Below, one piece after another: positions 31,961-43,500 of a stretch of 64,000 nt of DNA. The notes below the pieces were generated by a model, which saw only the letters and a program-made list of their open reading frames with translations, made no database searches and was not told where the DNA came from. Position 1 is the stretch's first letter. Each line of letters opens with the position of its first letter. Both the position numbers and the translations under genes were made by a program. Source of the stretch: Scolanthus callimorphus (lineage: Eukaryota > Cnidaria > Anthozoa > Actiniaria > Edwardsiidae); assembly GCA_033964015.1 (NCBI GenBank), contig CM066916.1, positions 26,863,404 to 26,927,403 on the forward strand, written 5' to 3'.

Positions 31961-33589
31961 CACTCAGGAAAAACTGATTTATATGGTGTCGAACGTCCCA
32001 GCGCAGGTTCTCTGTCTCATAATCTCTCACAAGTTCACTGTGTTTTGAAAGGCTTAAAATTAATCTTAAGTTGACTATGTACGAATTCGAACAATATTCG
32101 ACCGATGTGTATGCTCTCATGACCGTGAGATACGAATCTCCGATGTGAATGCTCATGAACGTGAGATACGAATCTCCCAAACTTCGCACTGTCTCGCAAG
32201 TTAACTGTTCACTGGACTATATCTTCCCTAAAGCCGAAAATCATGACATTTACTCATCGAACATTGTTGTTGTGATGCTAATGAATCTTATCCCGTCAAC
32301 GGTTTCAGTTCGCGGCTTGAAATTACTCTTACTACGAGACTCATGTTTTAAAGTGCCGAGGAATCTGCCAGCTGCCGCACTCTCGCCACTGTTGTCACGC
32401 CGAAGGTTATAAAATATTTTTGGAATCTTAGTAGTGGTTATGACTCATTATTATCACTACGCCGGTACTCTGACATGAATTAAGAAGCGATTCATCGCCA
32501 AATCACACACGGTGAGCAGAAACCTCAACAACAACAAGCTTAGTCTCATGTTCGAAGCGAAGGCGAACAAATTGTTTACTAGAAAAAGAAAATATTGTGG
32601 AACCGAAACATAAACTCGCTATCAGTCTGGGAAACAAGTGAAACAGTACTTAATTCGACAACCACGGACAGAACACCGACGAAAAATGGAGGGCTCCGGA
32701 GATATTGGTTGAATTTATCTGTTTTTTTTTTGGTGTGCTTTCGTTTCGAGGACGGGAGGGATGGCGAGAGCTGACTAGAAGTAACTAAGCCTACAAAAAA
32801 GCAGTTAAAAAACATTTGCCATGTTTTCATTTGTATTGTCTTTTGGGATTCTTATTACCCTGCTAGCAGAGTAGCAGGGGGTTCTCCCGTGTTTTGGGGC
32901 GGGGGTGCTCGTCGGGAACTTCGATTTTACCCCCAAAAGGTACCAACAAGACGATTTTTCCCTCGTAATTTTCTCTTGTATTTTTGAGAGCGAAAGTACG
33001 TCTGAATTCAGGCTTCAGACAAGCGTGATTTGCTAGAACGGACCCCTAACTGGTACCTATCTTTAAAAAATGAAAGTTTTCAAATTTTACCCCTCAAAGG
33101 CACTACGACGAGCACCCCCCGCCCCAAAAATATTGGAGTCCCCCCCCCCACCCCCTGGATTTTTTTCCGGGAAAATTCATTTTTTTAATGAGCAACCCCC
33201 ACCTATTCAATATGAGAGCCTTCCCCGCCCTGTCCTCTTCACTCTCATTACCCACGAGTTGGCGATAGCTATAGCTTTGATTGTGATGAGAGCCGGATTC
33301 GTGTAGGTTTGGTATTAAATGTAAACAAACCGTAAACAGAAGTCGAAGTGCGCTGCTGGTAAAAAAAAAACTTCCTCAATTTACGGATGTTCGCTGAAGA
33401 AGGGGCTGCAAGCAGTCTATGTAACTGCAGAATGTTGCTCTCTTCGCGGAGAAGGAAGAGCAAAATCCCAAGAATAGAGTCAGAATCTCTCAGGGATAAT
33501 GCGTCACATTCTATGTACATCAGCACCTAAGCGGTTATTGGCACGATGCTGATAGATCTTTTACACTCTAGCCAATCAGATCGTTCAAG

Positions 33590-33805
33590 TGAAATCTTTT
33601 GACAAAGTCAGGCTTCTGAAAGGAGTGTCCGCAGTCCCTTCTTTCGGCGTTTTCCCCCGTGGCGCGTCTCTCCCTCTCCCTCTCCTGAGGAACTCGATAC
33701 TTGTAAACAAATCGAAGCGCGCCGCGGGTAAAAAAAAAACATTTCCCTCGATTTACGGACGTTCGCCGAAGAAGGGGCTGCAAGCAGTCTACATTGACTG
33801 GTGCA
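33590..33805. repeat. Right arm of the inverted repeat pair with 31390-31600
   Basis: AAAGGAGTGTCCGCAGTCCC, CCCCCGTGGCGCGTCTCTCC, GCCGCGGGTAAAAAAA and GGGGCTGCAAGCAGTCTA mirror the left arm. The region between holds the H-rich 32500-32830 stretch and a diverged C-rich repeat (33100-33170). Confidence 0.55.
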
Positions 33806-36079
33806 TTAGCTCATGGAAATGCAACCTTTACATGTATCAAATTTAGAGGTAGATATTTGTCTCTAAAGTAACCTATAGTCTGCCAAAATGAAATTAGGGC
33901 AACAGTGGGTCAGAGGAACTCATATTTCCAAAAGGGCAAAACATGATTCACTGTTCTTTGGCTCGTTTTGTAAACTGAAACAGCGTTCGATGTAAAAGTT
34001 AGCTTAAAAAATCTGACCACGACAGATAGAGCTCGCTACGTATCTAATAAAGGGAATTATATCTTACTTACTGAGTACTAGTCTTTCTGTGATCTTGAAT
34101 CGGCGAGTTTTCTCTTGCGTTGAGAAGCCGAGCAGTTTGATAAGTCCTGTGGAAGGCGCCATTTGGATATACCACAGGGTTCCCAATCCAGCAGGCGGTG
34201 TGCGCGCTACGACCGTGATGCATCATAGGTAACAACAACAACAACAAATTTCTTTATTTACATATCAACACTGAACATTATATATACAGAACGAAAAACA
34301 TGCGTTGGATATGATGCTGCCTAGAAAATAACTCACAAGCTAATCGAGCTAGTATATATGTACAATTAAAGGTACTACGTAATCTTTTGTGCTAACTGGC
34401 CTGTCCGCGGAAGAGTGCTTGAATTTTTAGCTCTGATGGAGCAACTGCGAAAAGGAAGGGTTCTTGTAAACTTGCTCTAAAAATGTTATTCTCACAGAGC
34501 CGACATGCAACCCACTAGGCCCAGGTGGCTTCCTCCCATTCACTCTGGGCATTAAGGGGATGCCATAAAGGTGATGCCCTAGAGCAGATTTCGTATGACT
34601 GAAAAGTGCCGTGACACGGCGCGGTACTGTCGCGGTGGCGGTACAACTTTGTCGCGGAACTTTTCAATGTCAATCTGTAGTTCAGGACAGTCAGGACAAG
34701 GTTTAAGATGTAGTAAAAACCCGCGTATAAGGACTTGGGTTTTAAGAACCTGTGTTAGGCTAGAATCTTCGTTTTAAGCCCCCTCCACATAAGAAACTAT
34801 AAAGGCTAAAATGTTAGTTAGGTTCTTATCAGTGGAGTTGCTGTAAAGGTGTATAGGTATAGAAACTGCTAGATCATCATCTTTCAAGTTGAGCAGTACT
34901 AGTTGAATGTCTTACCATTGTGTTTAGCATTCAAATAATTCCTCAAATGGGCAATTCCAGAAAATATATGTACCTCCACCACAGGCGGCACTAGCTTTTG
35001 CCCCCCCCCCCCCCCATGCATCCCGAATTTCCAAAATGGCTTTACACCCCCCCCCCATGCATATAGAATTCAGTGATACAGATACAGATACAGATACAGA
35101 TAGTCTTTATTACTTGCAAAACTCCGTTACAGGTGTGTATGTACAGTAGTAATAAAGTGTTAAAGTGCTAAATAAAAGAAACAATAAATTATTATTATTA
35201 TTCTATATATTTGTTACTTATTTCCTGCTTAGGGCGAGAGGGTGAGAGGTTACCTAGCTTCAGCTTCAACCCCCCCCCCCCCCCCCCCCCATGTAGGCAG
35301 AACCCTTTCTCAATCCTAGCTACACCCCTGCGGTATAGGTGATCGATCCAGTTGAGCTCGCTATAGGACGTGTGGTATATTGTTCGTCGAAATTTTCCCA
35401 GTAGAGAATCAAGGTCTAATATCACTAAAAAGCTTTCTGATATTTGTTATATATCTTTTACGGGGTTCTTAAGAAAATGTTTAGATGGTCTTATCTGAAG
35501 CTTTTATCATGATCTCAGGGAGTAGAATTAAAGCAAGCATTTTACATAAGTGCGTTGAAATGTCTCGTTAGCGAGCCATAAAATTTCACCATTTCGAATC
35601 ACGTCTGCAAACAACGTCTCGATATTGTATCACCATTACTGTAATGTCATTCAATATTATTTTCAATTTGCCTCAGTTCATCAATAATTATACTATGGAT
35701 TTTACATTAATAAAATAGGTATGCCCAGCATATATGTTGCTGCTGCGAAACTGCTGTACAAGTTGACCTGTTCATGAGCTACCACTAGAAAGTACTTCAT
35801 TGGGCCGGACGTCTCTTTGAGTTTGAAGCCAATCAGGTCCTTGCCTTGTTTCGCCAAGTGCAGTCGACTGGCTTTCTGCCGCGACGAGAACTCTGTCGAC
35901 TGCACTAGCCGAAACAGTCGAAACTAGCCGTCTGGAAAGATGAAAAATTCATGAAAAATTAGTTTGTGTTTGCTGCTCTCACATTTTGAATTCCACTGGC
36001 AAAACCGCCGAGCGATTGTTTGGTGCTTCAATGTCAAGCGAGGACGGGATCGGTCTATTTTTTTTTTTTTTGCAGAATT

Positions 36080-36246
36080 TTTAGTTCTCGTCAGAAAAAG
36101 TTCCTGTTTTATGTCAATTCTGCTCAGAAACACTTGCTTGTTATCTGTCTAAACTTTCTCCTTCAAAAAAATTGTTTTCACGTGATCACAGAAGAACAGG
36201 GAACCATATTCAGACGGGAAACTCGTCTCTAGTGTGAATACAGCTA
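36080..36246. mobile_element. MITE-E partial copy
   Basis: Shares CTCGTCAGAAAAAG, ATGTCAATTCTGCTCAGAAA, CTTGCTTGTTATCTGTC and GAACAGGGAACCATATTCA with 43202-43650, and ends TCTAGTGTGAATACAGCTA. The left terminus is missing. Confidence 0.5.
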
Positions 36247-37551
36247 ATGATTGTACCAATTTCAGTTCTCACTGACAAGGTGCAAAGTGTTTTAACTAAA
36301 AGGTTTCTGTATTGATCCGTTAGGTCTTATTTAATTGATCAAAGATCCAGGTTAGATACCTTATAGCGAGTACCCTTAATTGATTCATTATACCGCCCTT
36401 TATATCTTCCTTTTAGTTGAACCAATCACGAACCTACACATTATGGCACATCAAATCAAGGTCAAAATAACAAATAACGGTATAAGAAGCTAACGGATAT
36501 CGTACCAAGTACCTCTAGTGAGAGTCATCAGGGAGGACGGTAAAATCAAGCTTGCAATACAGGTATTTGCCTTTGTCGCGGCGATTTTTCTCGCGCGAGT
36601 TGCAATTCCAACTCTCTCGTGTAAAGGCCGCTTTAAACTTGCGATTTTCTTGCATTTGTCGTGGCGATTTTTAATTGCGCGAATTGCGATTCCATCTCCG
36701 TTGTGTAAACGAGATTCAATGCAAATCCGGTGCGATTTCTGTGCTCTCTTTTCTTCAAATTGCCTCAATTGCCTCAATTTGCAAAGAGTTTCGAACAAGT
36801 TTGAAATTTCCGCGACATCACGCGACGAAGATCGCGGCGAGTTGCACTAGTTTACATTAACGATTTTGAGTTGACGCGCACGTGTGAGAAAAATCGCCGC
36901 GACTTACGCGACAAAAATTACAGCAAAAATTGCAAGTGTAATGGGCCTTTAGAGCTGAAAGCACTAGGATAAGCTTTTCGAACTAGTGCGCACAACGGAC
37001 TGTTGCTCAGAAAACCGTTCCACAGGGAATTTTTGCAGACACCCATCCATGGTAAAAGCTGAATTTCCCAAGGCACACGCATAGAAGTGTTCGGAATTCA
37101 CAAGGATATCCATGGGAAATCCGAACACTTCCCATTCTTCTACCATGACAAATTCAGCTTTTCCCATGGATTGGTTTCTGCGGAAATTCCCTGTGAGTCC
37201 CTTCGCTGCTGGCTGGCAAAAGGTCAGCTATACTTCTCGCTGGGAAACGTTTCTGTATATTTGGTAAATTTATTCTTACTTGAACTTGTCTGGGAAAGTT
37301 GTAACATCATCTTGATTTTAAATTTTCAGTTTTTTTTTTGCGCGAGTCGCGAGTACGCGTCAACTGAAAATCACTAGTGTAAACTTAGGTGCAACTCGGC
37401 ACGATCTGCCGCGATTTTTGTCGCATGATGTCGCGGAGATTTCAAACATGTTCGAAACTACATGGACATTTCGCTTTTATGGAACTCTGTATGTAAATCT
37501 GCACCTAGCGCTATTTTCAACACTCCGTTCACTTTTAAAAACTATGTAACC

Positions 37552-37699
37552 GAAACTCTGTCTGACCACCTTAAAACCTTTGATGTAGAGAGGCCATGTA
37601 CTTGATCCGCCATTAGATCGTGCGCGAAACTCTGTCTGACCATCTTAAAACCTTTGATGTAGAGAGGCCATGTACTTGGTCCGCCATTAGATAGTGCGC
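37552..37699 (+). repeat. 74-bp tandem duplication
   Basis: GAAACTCTGTCTGACCA, CTTTGATGTAGAGAGGCC and CCGCCATTAGAT recur 74 bp apart with three or four differences. Confidence 0.65.
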
Positions 37700-37792
37700 G
37701 TGCCATCGCCATCTATAATAACGCACGCGCAACGACTTTTTTTCGCTTTGTAGTTACGTGTTTGTATAATTAGTATTACATTTTTTTTTTTT

Positions 37793-38340
37793 ACCACTTC
37801 TTACTGACTGGGCAGCACCTCGCATGGCTCTGCCGTTCGTGCTGACCCTTTTGGGCAAGATTACCTGTTTTGTTTTTTTCTCATTGTAAATCTGTAATTT
37901 GTCAATGTAGTGTTAGTATAGTTTGTAATTTAATTAGTAATTTGGTAATTTTACCCAATAAAGATGTAAAAAAAACTCTTTGCAAGTTGAAGTGATTTGA
38001 AGAAAAGAGAGCACAGAAATCGCAACGGATTTGCATCTCGTTACACAGTAATAGTATTTTATTAGTAATTATAGTATTACATATTTTTTTTTACCACTTC
38101 TTACTGACTGGGCAGCACCTCGCATGGCTCTGCCGTTCGTGCTGACCCTTTTGGGCAAGATTACCTGTTTTGTTTTTTTCTCATTGTAAATCTGTAATTT
38201 GTCAATGTAGTGTTAGTATAGTTTGTAATTTAATTAGTAATTTGGTAATTTTACCCAATAAAGATGTTTAAAAAAACTCTTTGCAAGTTGATGTGATTTG
38301 AAGAAAAGAGAGCACAGAAATCGCACCGGATTTGCATCTC
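37793..38340 (+). repeat. 300-bp direct tandem duplication with retroelement-like tail
   Basis: Starting at ACCACTTCTTACTGACTGGG (37793 and 38093) the two units are nearly identical for about 250 bp. Each contains CTGCCGTTCGTGCTGACCC and ends CCCAATAAAGATGT plus A-rich sequence. The AATAAA and A-tail suggest a retroposed 3' end that was then duplicated. TTTGCAAGTTGAxGTGATTTG follows in both. Confidence 0.65.
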
Positions 38341-38650
38341 GTTTACAAAAGAGAGTTGGAATTAATGCAACTCGCGCGAAAAAAATCGCCGCGACAAATG
38401 CAACAAAACCCGGCCTTAATGTAAACTAGGCGCAACTCGGCGCGATCTGCCGCGTTTTTCTCTCATGATGTCGCGGAGATTTCAAACATGTCGGAAACTC
38501 TTTGCCGCTTGCTGCGAGTTTGAAAAAAATAATGCACAGAAATCGCGTCGAATTTGCATTGGTACACTAGCGATTTGGGATTGTAAAACGTGCGAGAAAA
38601 GTTCCCTTGTCAAATACGAGAAAAATGTCGAGTGCAAACGGTCCTTTGTA

Positions 38651-40402
38651 CAGAATTTCAGATGACCGTAGTAAGCCAGACTTACGTTTAGTCAGCGTTT
38701 CTATTGGTCGAGACCAACGTCTTTTGCAATCAAATTGCAAACTAAATCAAAACGCGCATTTCTCACGCCATGACAAAAATGTCTAAAAAGTCCGACTTAC
38801 TTCGCCTCCTGATTGGTTTGTTGTCGGATGGCTTCCACTCATGATTGGTTTGTTGTCGGATGGCTTCCACTCCTGATTGGTTTGTTGTCGGATGGCTTCC
38901 ACTCCTGATTGGTTTGTTGTCGGATGGCTTCCACTCCTGATTGGTTTGTTGTCGGATGGCTTCCACTCCTGATTGGTTTGTTGTCGGATGGCTTCCACTC
39001 CTGATTGGTTTGTTGTCGGATGGCTTCCACTCCTGATTGGTTTGTTGTCGGATGGCTTCCACTCCTGATTGGTTTGTTGTCGGATGGCTTCCACTCCTGA
39101 TTGGTTTGTTGTCGGATGGCTTCCACTCCTGATTGGTTTGTTGTCGGATGGCTTCCACTTCTGATTGGTTTGTTGTCGGATGGCTTCCACTCCTGATTGG
39201 TTTGTTGTCGGATGGCTTCCACTCCTGATTGGTTTGTTGTCGGATGGCTTCCACTCCTGATTGGTTTGTTGTCGGATGGCTTCCACTCCTGATTGGTTTG
39301 TTGTCGGATGGCTTCCACTCCTGATTGGTTTGTTGTCGGATGGCTTCCACTCATGATTGGTTTGTTGTCGGATGGCTTCCACTCCTGATTGGTTTGTTGT
39401 CGGATGGCTTCCACTCCTGATTGGTTTGTTGTCGGATGGCTTCCACTCCTGATTGGTTTGTTGTCGGATGGCTTCCACTCCTGATTGGTTTGTTGTCGGA
39501 TGGCTTCCACTCCTGATTGGTTTGTTGTCGGATGGCTTCCACTCCTGATTGGTTTGTTGTCGGATGGCTTCCACTCCTGATTGGTTTGTTGTCGGATGGC
39601 TTCCACTCATGATTGGTTTGTTGTCGGATGGCTTCCACTTCTGATTGGTTTGTTGTCGGATGGCTTCCACTCATGATTGGTTTGTTGTCGGATGGCTTCC
39701 ACTCCTGATTGGTTTGTTGTCGGATGGCTTCCACTCATGATTGGTTTGTTGTCGGATGGCTTCCACTCCTGATTGGTTTGTTGTCGGATGGCTTCCACTC
39801 ATGATTGGTTTGTTGTCGGATGGCTTCCACTCCTGATTGGTTTGTTGTCGGATGGCTTCCACTCCTGATTGGTTTGTTGTCGGATGGCTTCCACTCCTGA
39901 TTGGTTTGTTGTCGGATGGCTTCCACTCCTGATTGGTTTGTTGTCGGACGGCTTCCACTCCTGATTGGTTGTTGTCGGATGGCTTCCACTCCTGATTGGT
40001 TTGTGTCGGATGGCTTCCACTCATGATTGGTTTGTTGTCGGATGGCTTCCACTCATGATTGGTTTGTTGTCGGACGGCTTCCACTCCTGATTGGTTTGTT
40101 GTCGGACGGCTTCCACTCCTGATTGGTTTGTTGTCGGATGGCTTCCACTCTGATTGGTTTGTTGTCGGATGGCTTCCACTCCTGATTGGTTTGTTGTCGG
40201 ATGGCTTCCACTCCTGATTGGTTTGTTGTCGGATGGCTTCCACTCCTGATTGGTTTGTTGTCGGATGGCTTCCACTCATGATTGGTTTGTTGTCGGATGG
40301 CTTCCACTCATGATTGGTTTGTTGTCGGATGGCTTCCACTCATGATTGGCTAGTGGTTTCGTATTTGCGTTTAGTATTCGACACTCATCTGAAATCCACT
40401 CT
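38651..40402. mobile_element. MITE-C copy whose interior is expanded into the 32-bp array
   Basis: The left end AATTTCAGATGACCGTAGTA and right end CTCATCTGAAATCCACTCT are MITE-C termini. The right subterminal GATTGGCTAGTGGTTTC and ATTTGCGTTTAGT matches GATTGGCTAGTGATTGC and ATTGCGTTTACT in the copy at 56237-56473. The array lies wholly between these ends. Confidence 0.55.
38810..40349 (-). repeat. 32-bp minisatellite, ~48 copies, one CCAAT box per unit
   Basis: The plus-strand unit is TGATTGGTTTGTTGTCGG followed by ATGGCTTCCACTCC. Units differ mostly at TCCTGA / TCATGA / TTCTGA, with a few single-base deletions near 39965-40150. On the minus strand each unit reads AAACCAATCAGGAGTGG. The core AACCAATCAG matches the NF-Y consensus (RRCCAATCAG). 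The array ends about 115 bp upstream of the gene 2 start codon. It is open in minus-strand frames only because the unit lacks stops. Confidence 0.9.
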
Positions 40403-40463
40403 GATGTGCATTTCTTAATTTCAGCAGTTTTCTGGAAATTCTCTACAAGAGGACTGAAATATC
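40403..40463 (+). promoter_or_regulatory. Gene 2 5' leader and possible UTR splice acceptor
   Basis: Only about 60 bp separate the MITE-C right end from the start codon. TTTCTTAATTTCAG at 40411-40424 is a good acceptor, so the coding exon may have an untranslated exon upstream; otherwise transcription must start within or just after the MITE. No TATA box is obvious. Confidence 0.35.
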
Positions 40464-40521
40464 ATGGCCTTCAGACTGTTCGTGGTGTTAGCAATTGTTT
40501 GCCTGGTCGGCGCAACAGAAG
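40464..40521 (+). CDS. Gene 2 exon 1 (signal peptide)
   Basis: Encodes [19 protein letters not shown], a short n-region with Arg, a hydrophobic core and a small-residue GA-T cleavage context. Donor GAAG|GTAAGA, ending in phase 1, which fits the phase-1 cassettes. Confidence 0.8.
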
Positions 40522-43500
40522 GTAAGACGTTGATTGAATTTGAGAATTTTTGATGAAATACCCATTTTTATTGTTTGATCCCAAACGAAAACTGACATTC
40601 TTTCCGTACTGTAGCCTGCGCTGTAGCCTGCGCAGCAAAGGTTACCGTGGGTGTTTTGCGTCCAGTAAAGCCTAAAAGTATACGAGAGATGATTTGGCCG
40701 GGCGAAATAATGGGACTCGTCCCATTCCTCGGCCCGCGCGTTTCACTACAGGAAATGCTTGCTACGTATAGGGTATCCGTACTAAAGTGAAACAATTCGT
40801 CATTCACAATGGATATTGAATTGAGCATTGGTCTTCCCACGTGGCGGCATGTTTAAAATCTGCAGCAAAGTCCCGCATATAAAAACCCAAGACCCGTTTG
40901 ACGCCGCGCCAACATCGTGTCGCGCGCGGGAATTTGGCTCAACGTGTAAAACAACTGTTGTGCTTCAGTCAAATATTAGAGACGAGGACGTATCACTGAA
41001 CTTCGTCTACTCGTTTGTTCATATTTCTCTATATTCTGCAACAGTTTGAAATCCACCTTTGAATTTTAACCATGATAGGAGCAAACTTACATTTATCTGC
41101 AAATCATAACCAGCCAGCCGCGTTCACAATCCTGTCAGACCGTAAAACGTAGCAGTGTCACGTCCTAGTTCAGAAGAAATCGTTTGAAATACATTTTATT
41201 CATACATTTGCACATGTAGGCATTGTGTTCTGTGATCAAGATTGTTCTCTGCCGTCCTCATCCTCGTTGTCGTCGTCATAGAGACCTCTCTATTGATCCA
41301 GCGCGACGCTGATAGCTGGTCTTAGTATCAAACTGAATCAAATCTCGCGCATGCGTCAATGGCTGTCACCAGAGACTCCCCCGCGAGGTGACGAGCCGGG
41401 AAGCTCTGGGTTCGTGAATGGTGCATATTTAGGTACATTTGCACTTTCGACAGTTCGAGTGACGCCTTGCTTATAACGTTATGTCTCCAGTGTGACCAGG
41501 ATTAACTGTGTATAACATTCTTAGATAAATCTTTATGATTAAAAGTGTTCATTTCATCTTAGACGATAAAAGAACAAGTCCGCCTGTTCTACCTCATGGT
41601 CCACCTGGTCTACCTGGTCCACCTGGTCCACCCGGTCCACCTGGTCCACCCGGTCGATCTGGTTTGCCTGGTCTGCCCGGTGTGCCTGGTCCGGCCGGTC
41701 CGCCTGGACCTCCTGGGAGTAAGTATGTTGTAAATTCGCATCCTTTTTCGTCGGCCTTGTACTGCTTTTTAAATCCTTATAATGGCTAGGGACGTTAAAT
41801 TCGCGTGATATTTCCGATATGACGTTGCTTGGCTCTACATAATAATGCCAATCGATTTTTGCCGAACCATTTTTTACGGATTTGTTTGCACAAATGTTTG
41901 TCCTGATAGCCCGGTTTCCACCGCCTCGATGGTTTTTCTATTTGCGGATGGCGTTACCTTTTTCCCAACTTTATTTATCTTCAAAATAAACTTCTTGTCT
42001 TGTCTTGTTCTGCGTCAGCTACAACTGGAAACCGGGTGTGGTAGCATCGTAAAACTCTAGTTGCAGCTGTCTCAGAGATAGAACACGAGCGATTCCTGTA
42101 ACACGAGTTGCACATGTAAAATATTTATCTGATATCCGAGGAAAATTTTTGACCGTGGAAACCCTTTAAATTCAGAATCAAAACTCATTACTAAAAGCCC
42201 TTCTAGGACTCGCAAAAGCGCTTCCGTTAGATTGGAGAAAAAATCATCAAGAAACACCTTCCGGTCACACAAGCAACTCGAACAGAAGAGTACAGCATTT
42301 CCTCATTGACATGTAAGAAAATAAGAAAAGGACAAAAGATAGATGACTTGGCCGCGCGAAATATGGGACTCGTCCTATTCCTCGGCCCGCACGTTTCTCT
42401 CTGAAAACTACGGGAAACGCTTGCTACGTAGGGTACGTACTAAAGTGAAACAAATTCGTCATTCACCATGGATATAGTGCTGTTTACGATTGTCATTAAT
42501 GTGCCAACCAGAGATCGATTGGTTCACAGAACAAAGGGCGCTATTCAATCTACGGTTGGCACATTAGCATAGCAACGCTGATAAACAGTGAATAGCGCTA
42601 TAGAGCATTTGTTGTCTCACGTGGCGGCATACGTTTGAAAATAAGATGGCAAATCTGCAGCCAAAGCCCGGCATAAGAACCTAAGGCCCGTTCGACGCCG
42701 CGCCAACATCGTGTCGAATCCAGAGATCCCCGGCTCGTAACCTCGCGGGGGAGGCTCTGGTGACAGCCACTGACGCATGCGCGGGATTTGATACAGACAG
42801 AAACATATAAGTGAGTAGAGTCGCCGAGAGAAATACCTTTCAGCGCATGCTCCAACGCTCAAAATCAGCCAATCAGCGACGGCCCTCAAATGCGAGCGAC
42901 GCGAGCCGGGGAGCTCTGGGGTACACGAGAATGGGCTTAACTGTGTATAACCTTTTATAGATAAATATTTATGATAAAAAGTTCTCATTTCATCTTAGAC
43001 GGTAAAAGAACAAGTCCGCCTGCCCCCACAGCGAGTAAGTAATCAATTCAAGAAATCGATAACGTGATCACGAGCCAATCAGGAACGAGTCCCGAGTCCT
43101 GGAAAAGGGATTGCGTGACCTGAACACGATTAGTAACGTAGTTTCACAGACGCTACTTATCCTTGGAGGCTAGTAGCGGATGTACACTCAGGCTTCTACA
43201 TTAGCTGTATTCACACTAGATAGATAGATAGATTATTATTAAATATTATAGATATTTTATTATTGTAAAATATCTGGCAGCTTTTACAGCTGAATTGCGT
43301 ATTTACATAATATAAATATAAAACTATAATAATTTACTACAAATAATGATAATGATATAAAACCTCAAAATTCACCTAAAATATATTCAGTACTATAGAA
43401 AACTCTCAATATGATTACACCGCGCTAACTTTTGTTTTCGTCACTAGAGACGGAAAACTCGTCTGAGACGAGTTCCTCGTCAGAAAAAGGTTCTGTCTTA

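Larger units (their letters stand above)
31961..38650. other. Intergenic region before gene 2: repeats, no supported gene
   Basis: Apart from the listed elements, 34228-34320 is an (AAC)n-headed antisense retroelement tail (TTTCTTTATTTACATATC). 34730-34880 is the inverse of 18230-18400, and 35071-35200 repeats 16604-16760. From 36530 to 36955, 37320-37450 and 37980-38640 there are repeated TCGCCGCGAC / GTCGCGGCGA motifs of another MITE-like family. Open frames here are short and unrecognised. Confidence 0.45.

Noticed and set aside
38783..40339. Long minus-strand open frames (up to 295 codons) with repeated NQEWKPSDNKPIRSGS-type motifs
   Set aside because: They exist only because the 32-bp unit lacks stop codons on that strand. 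All three frames are open, there is no start context or splice support, and the DNA lies between MITE ends.
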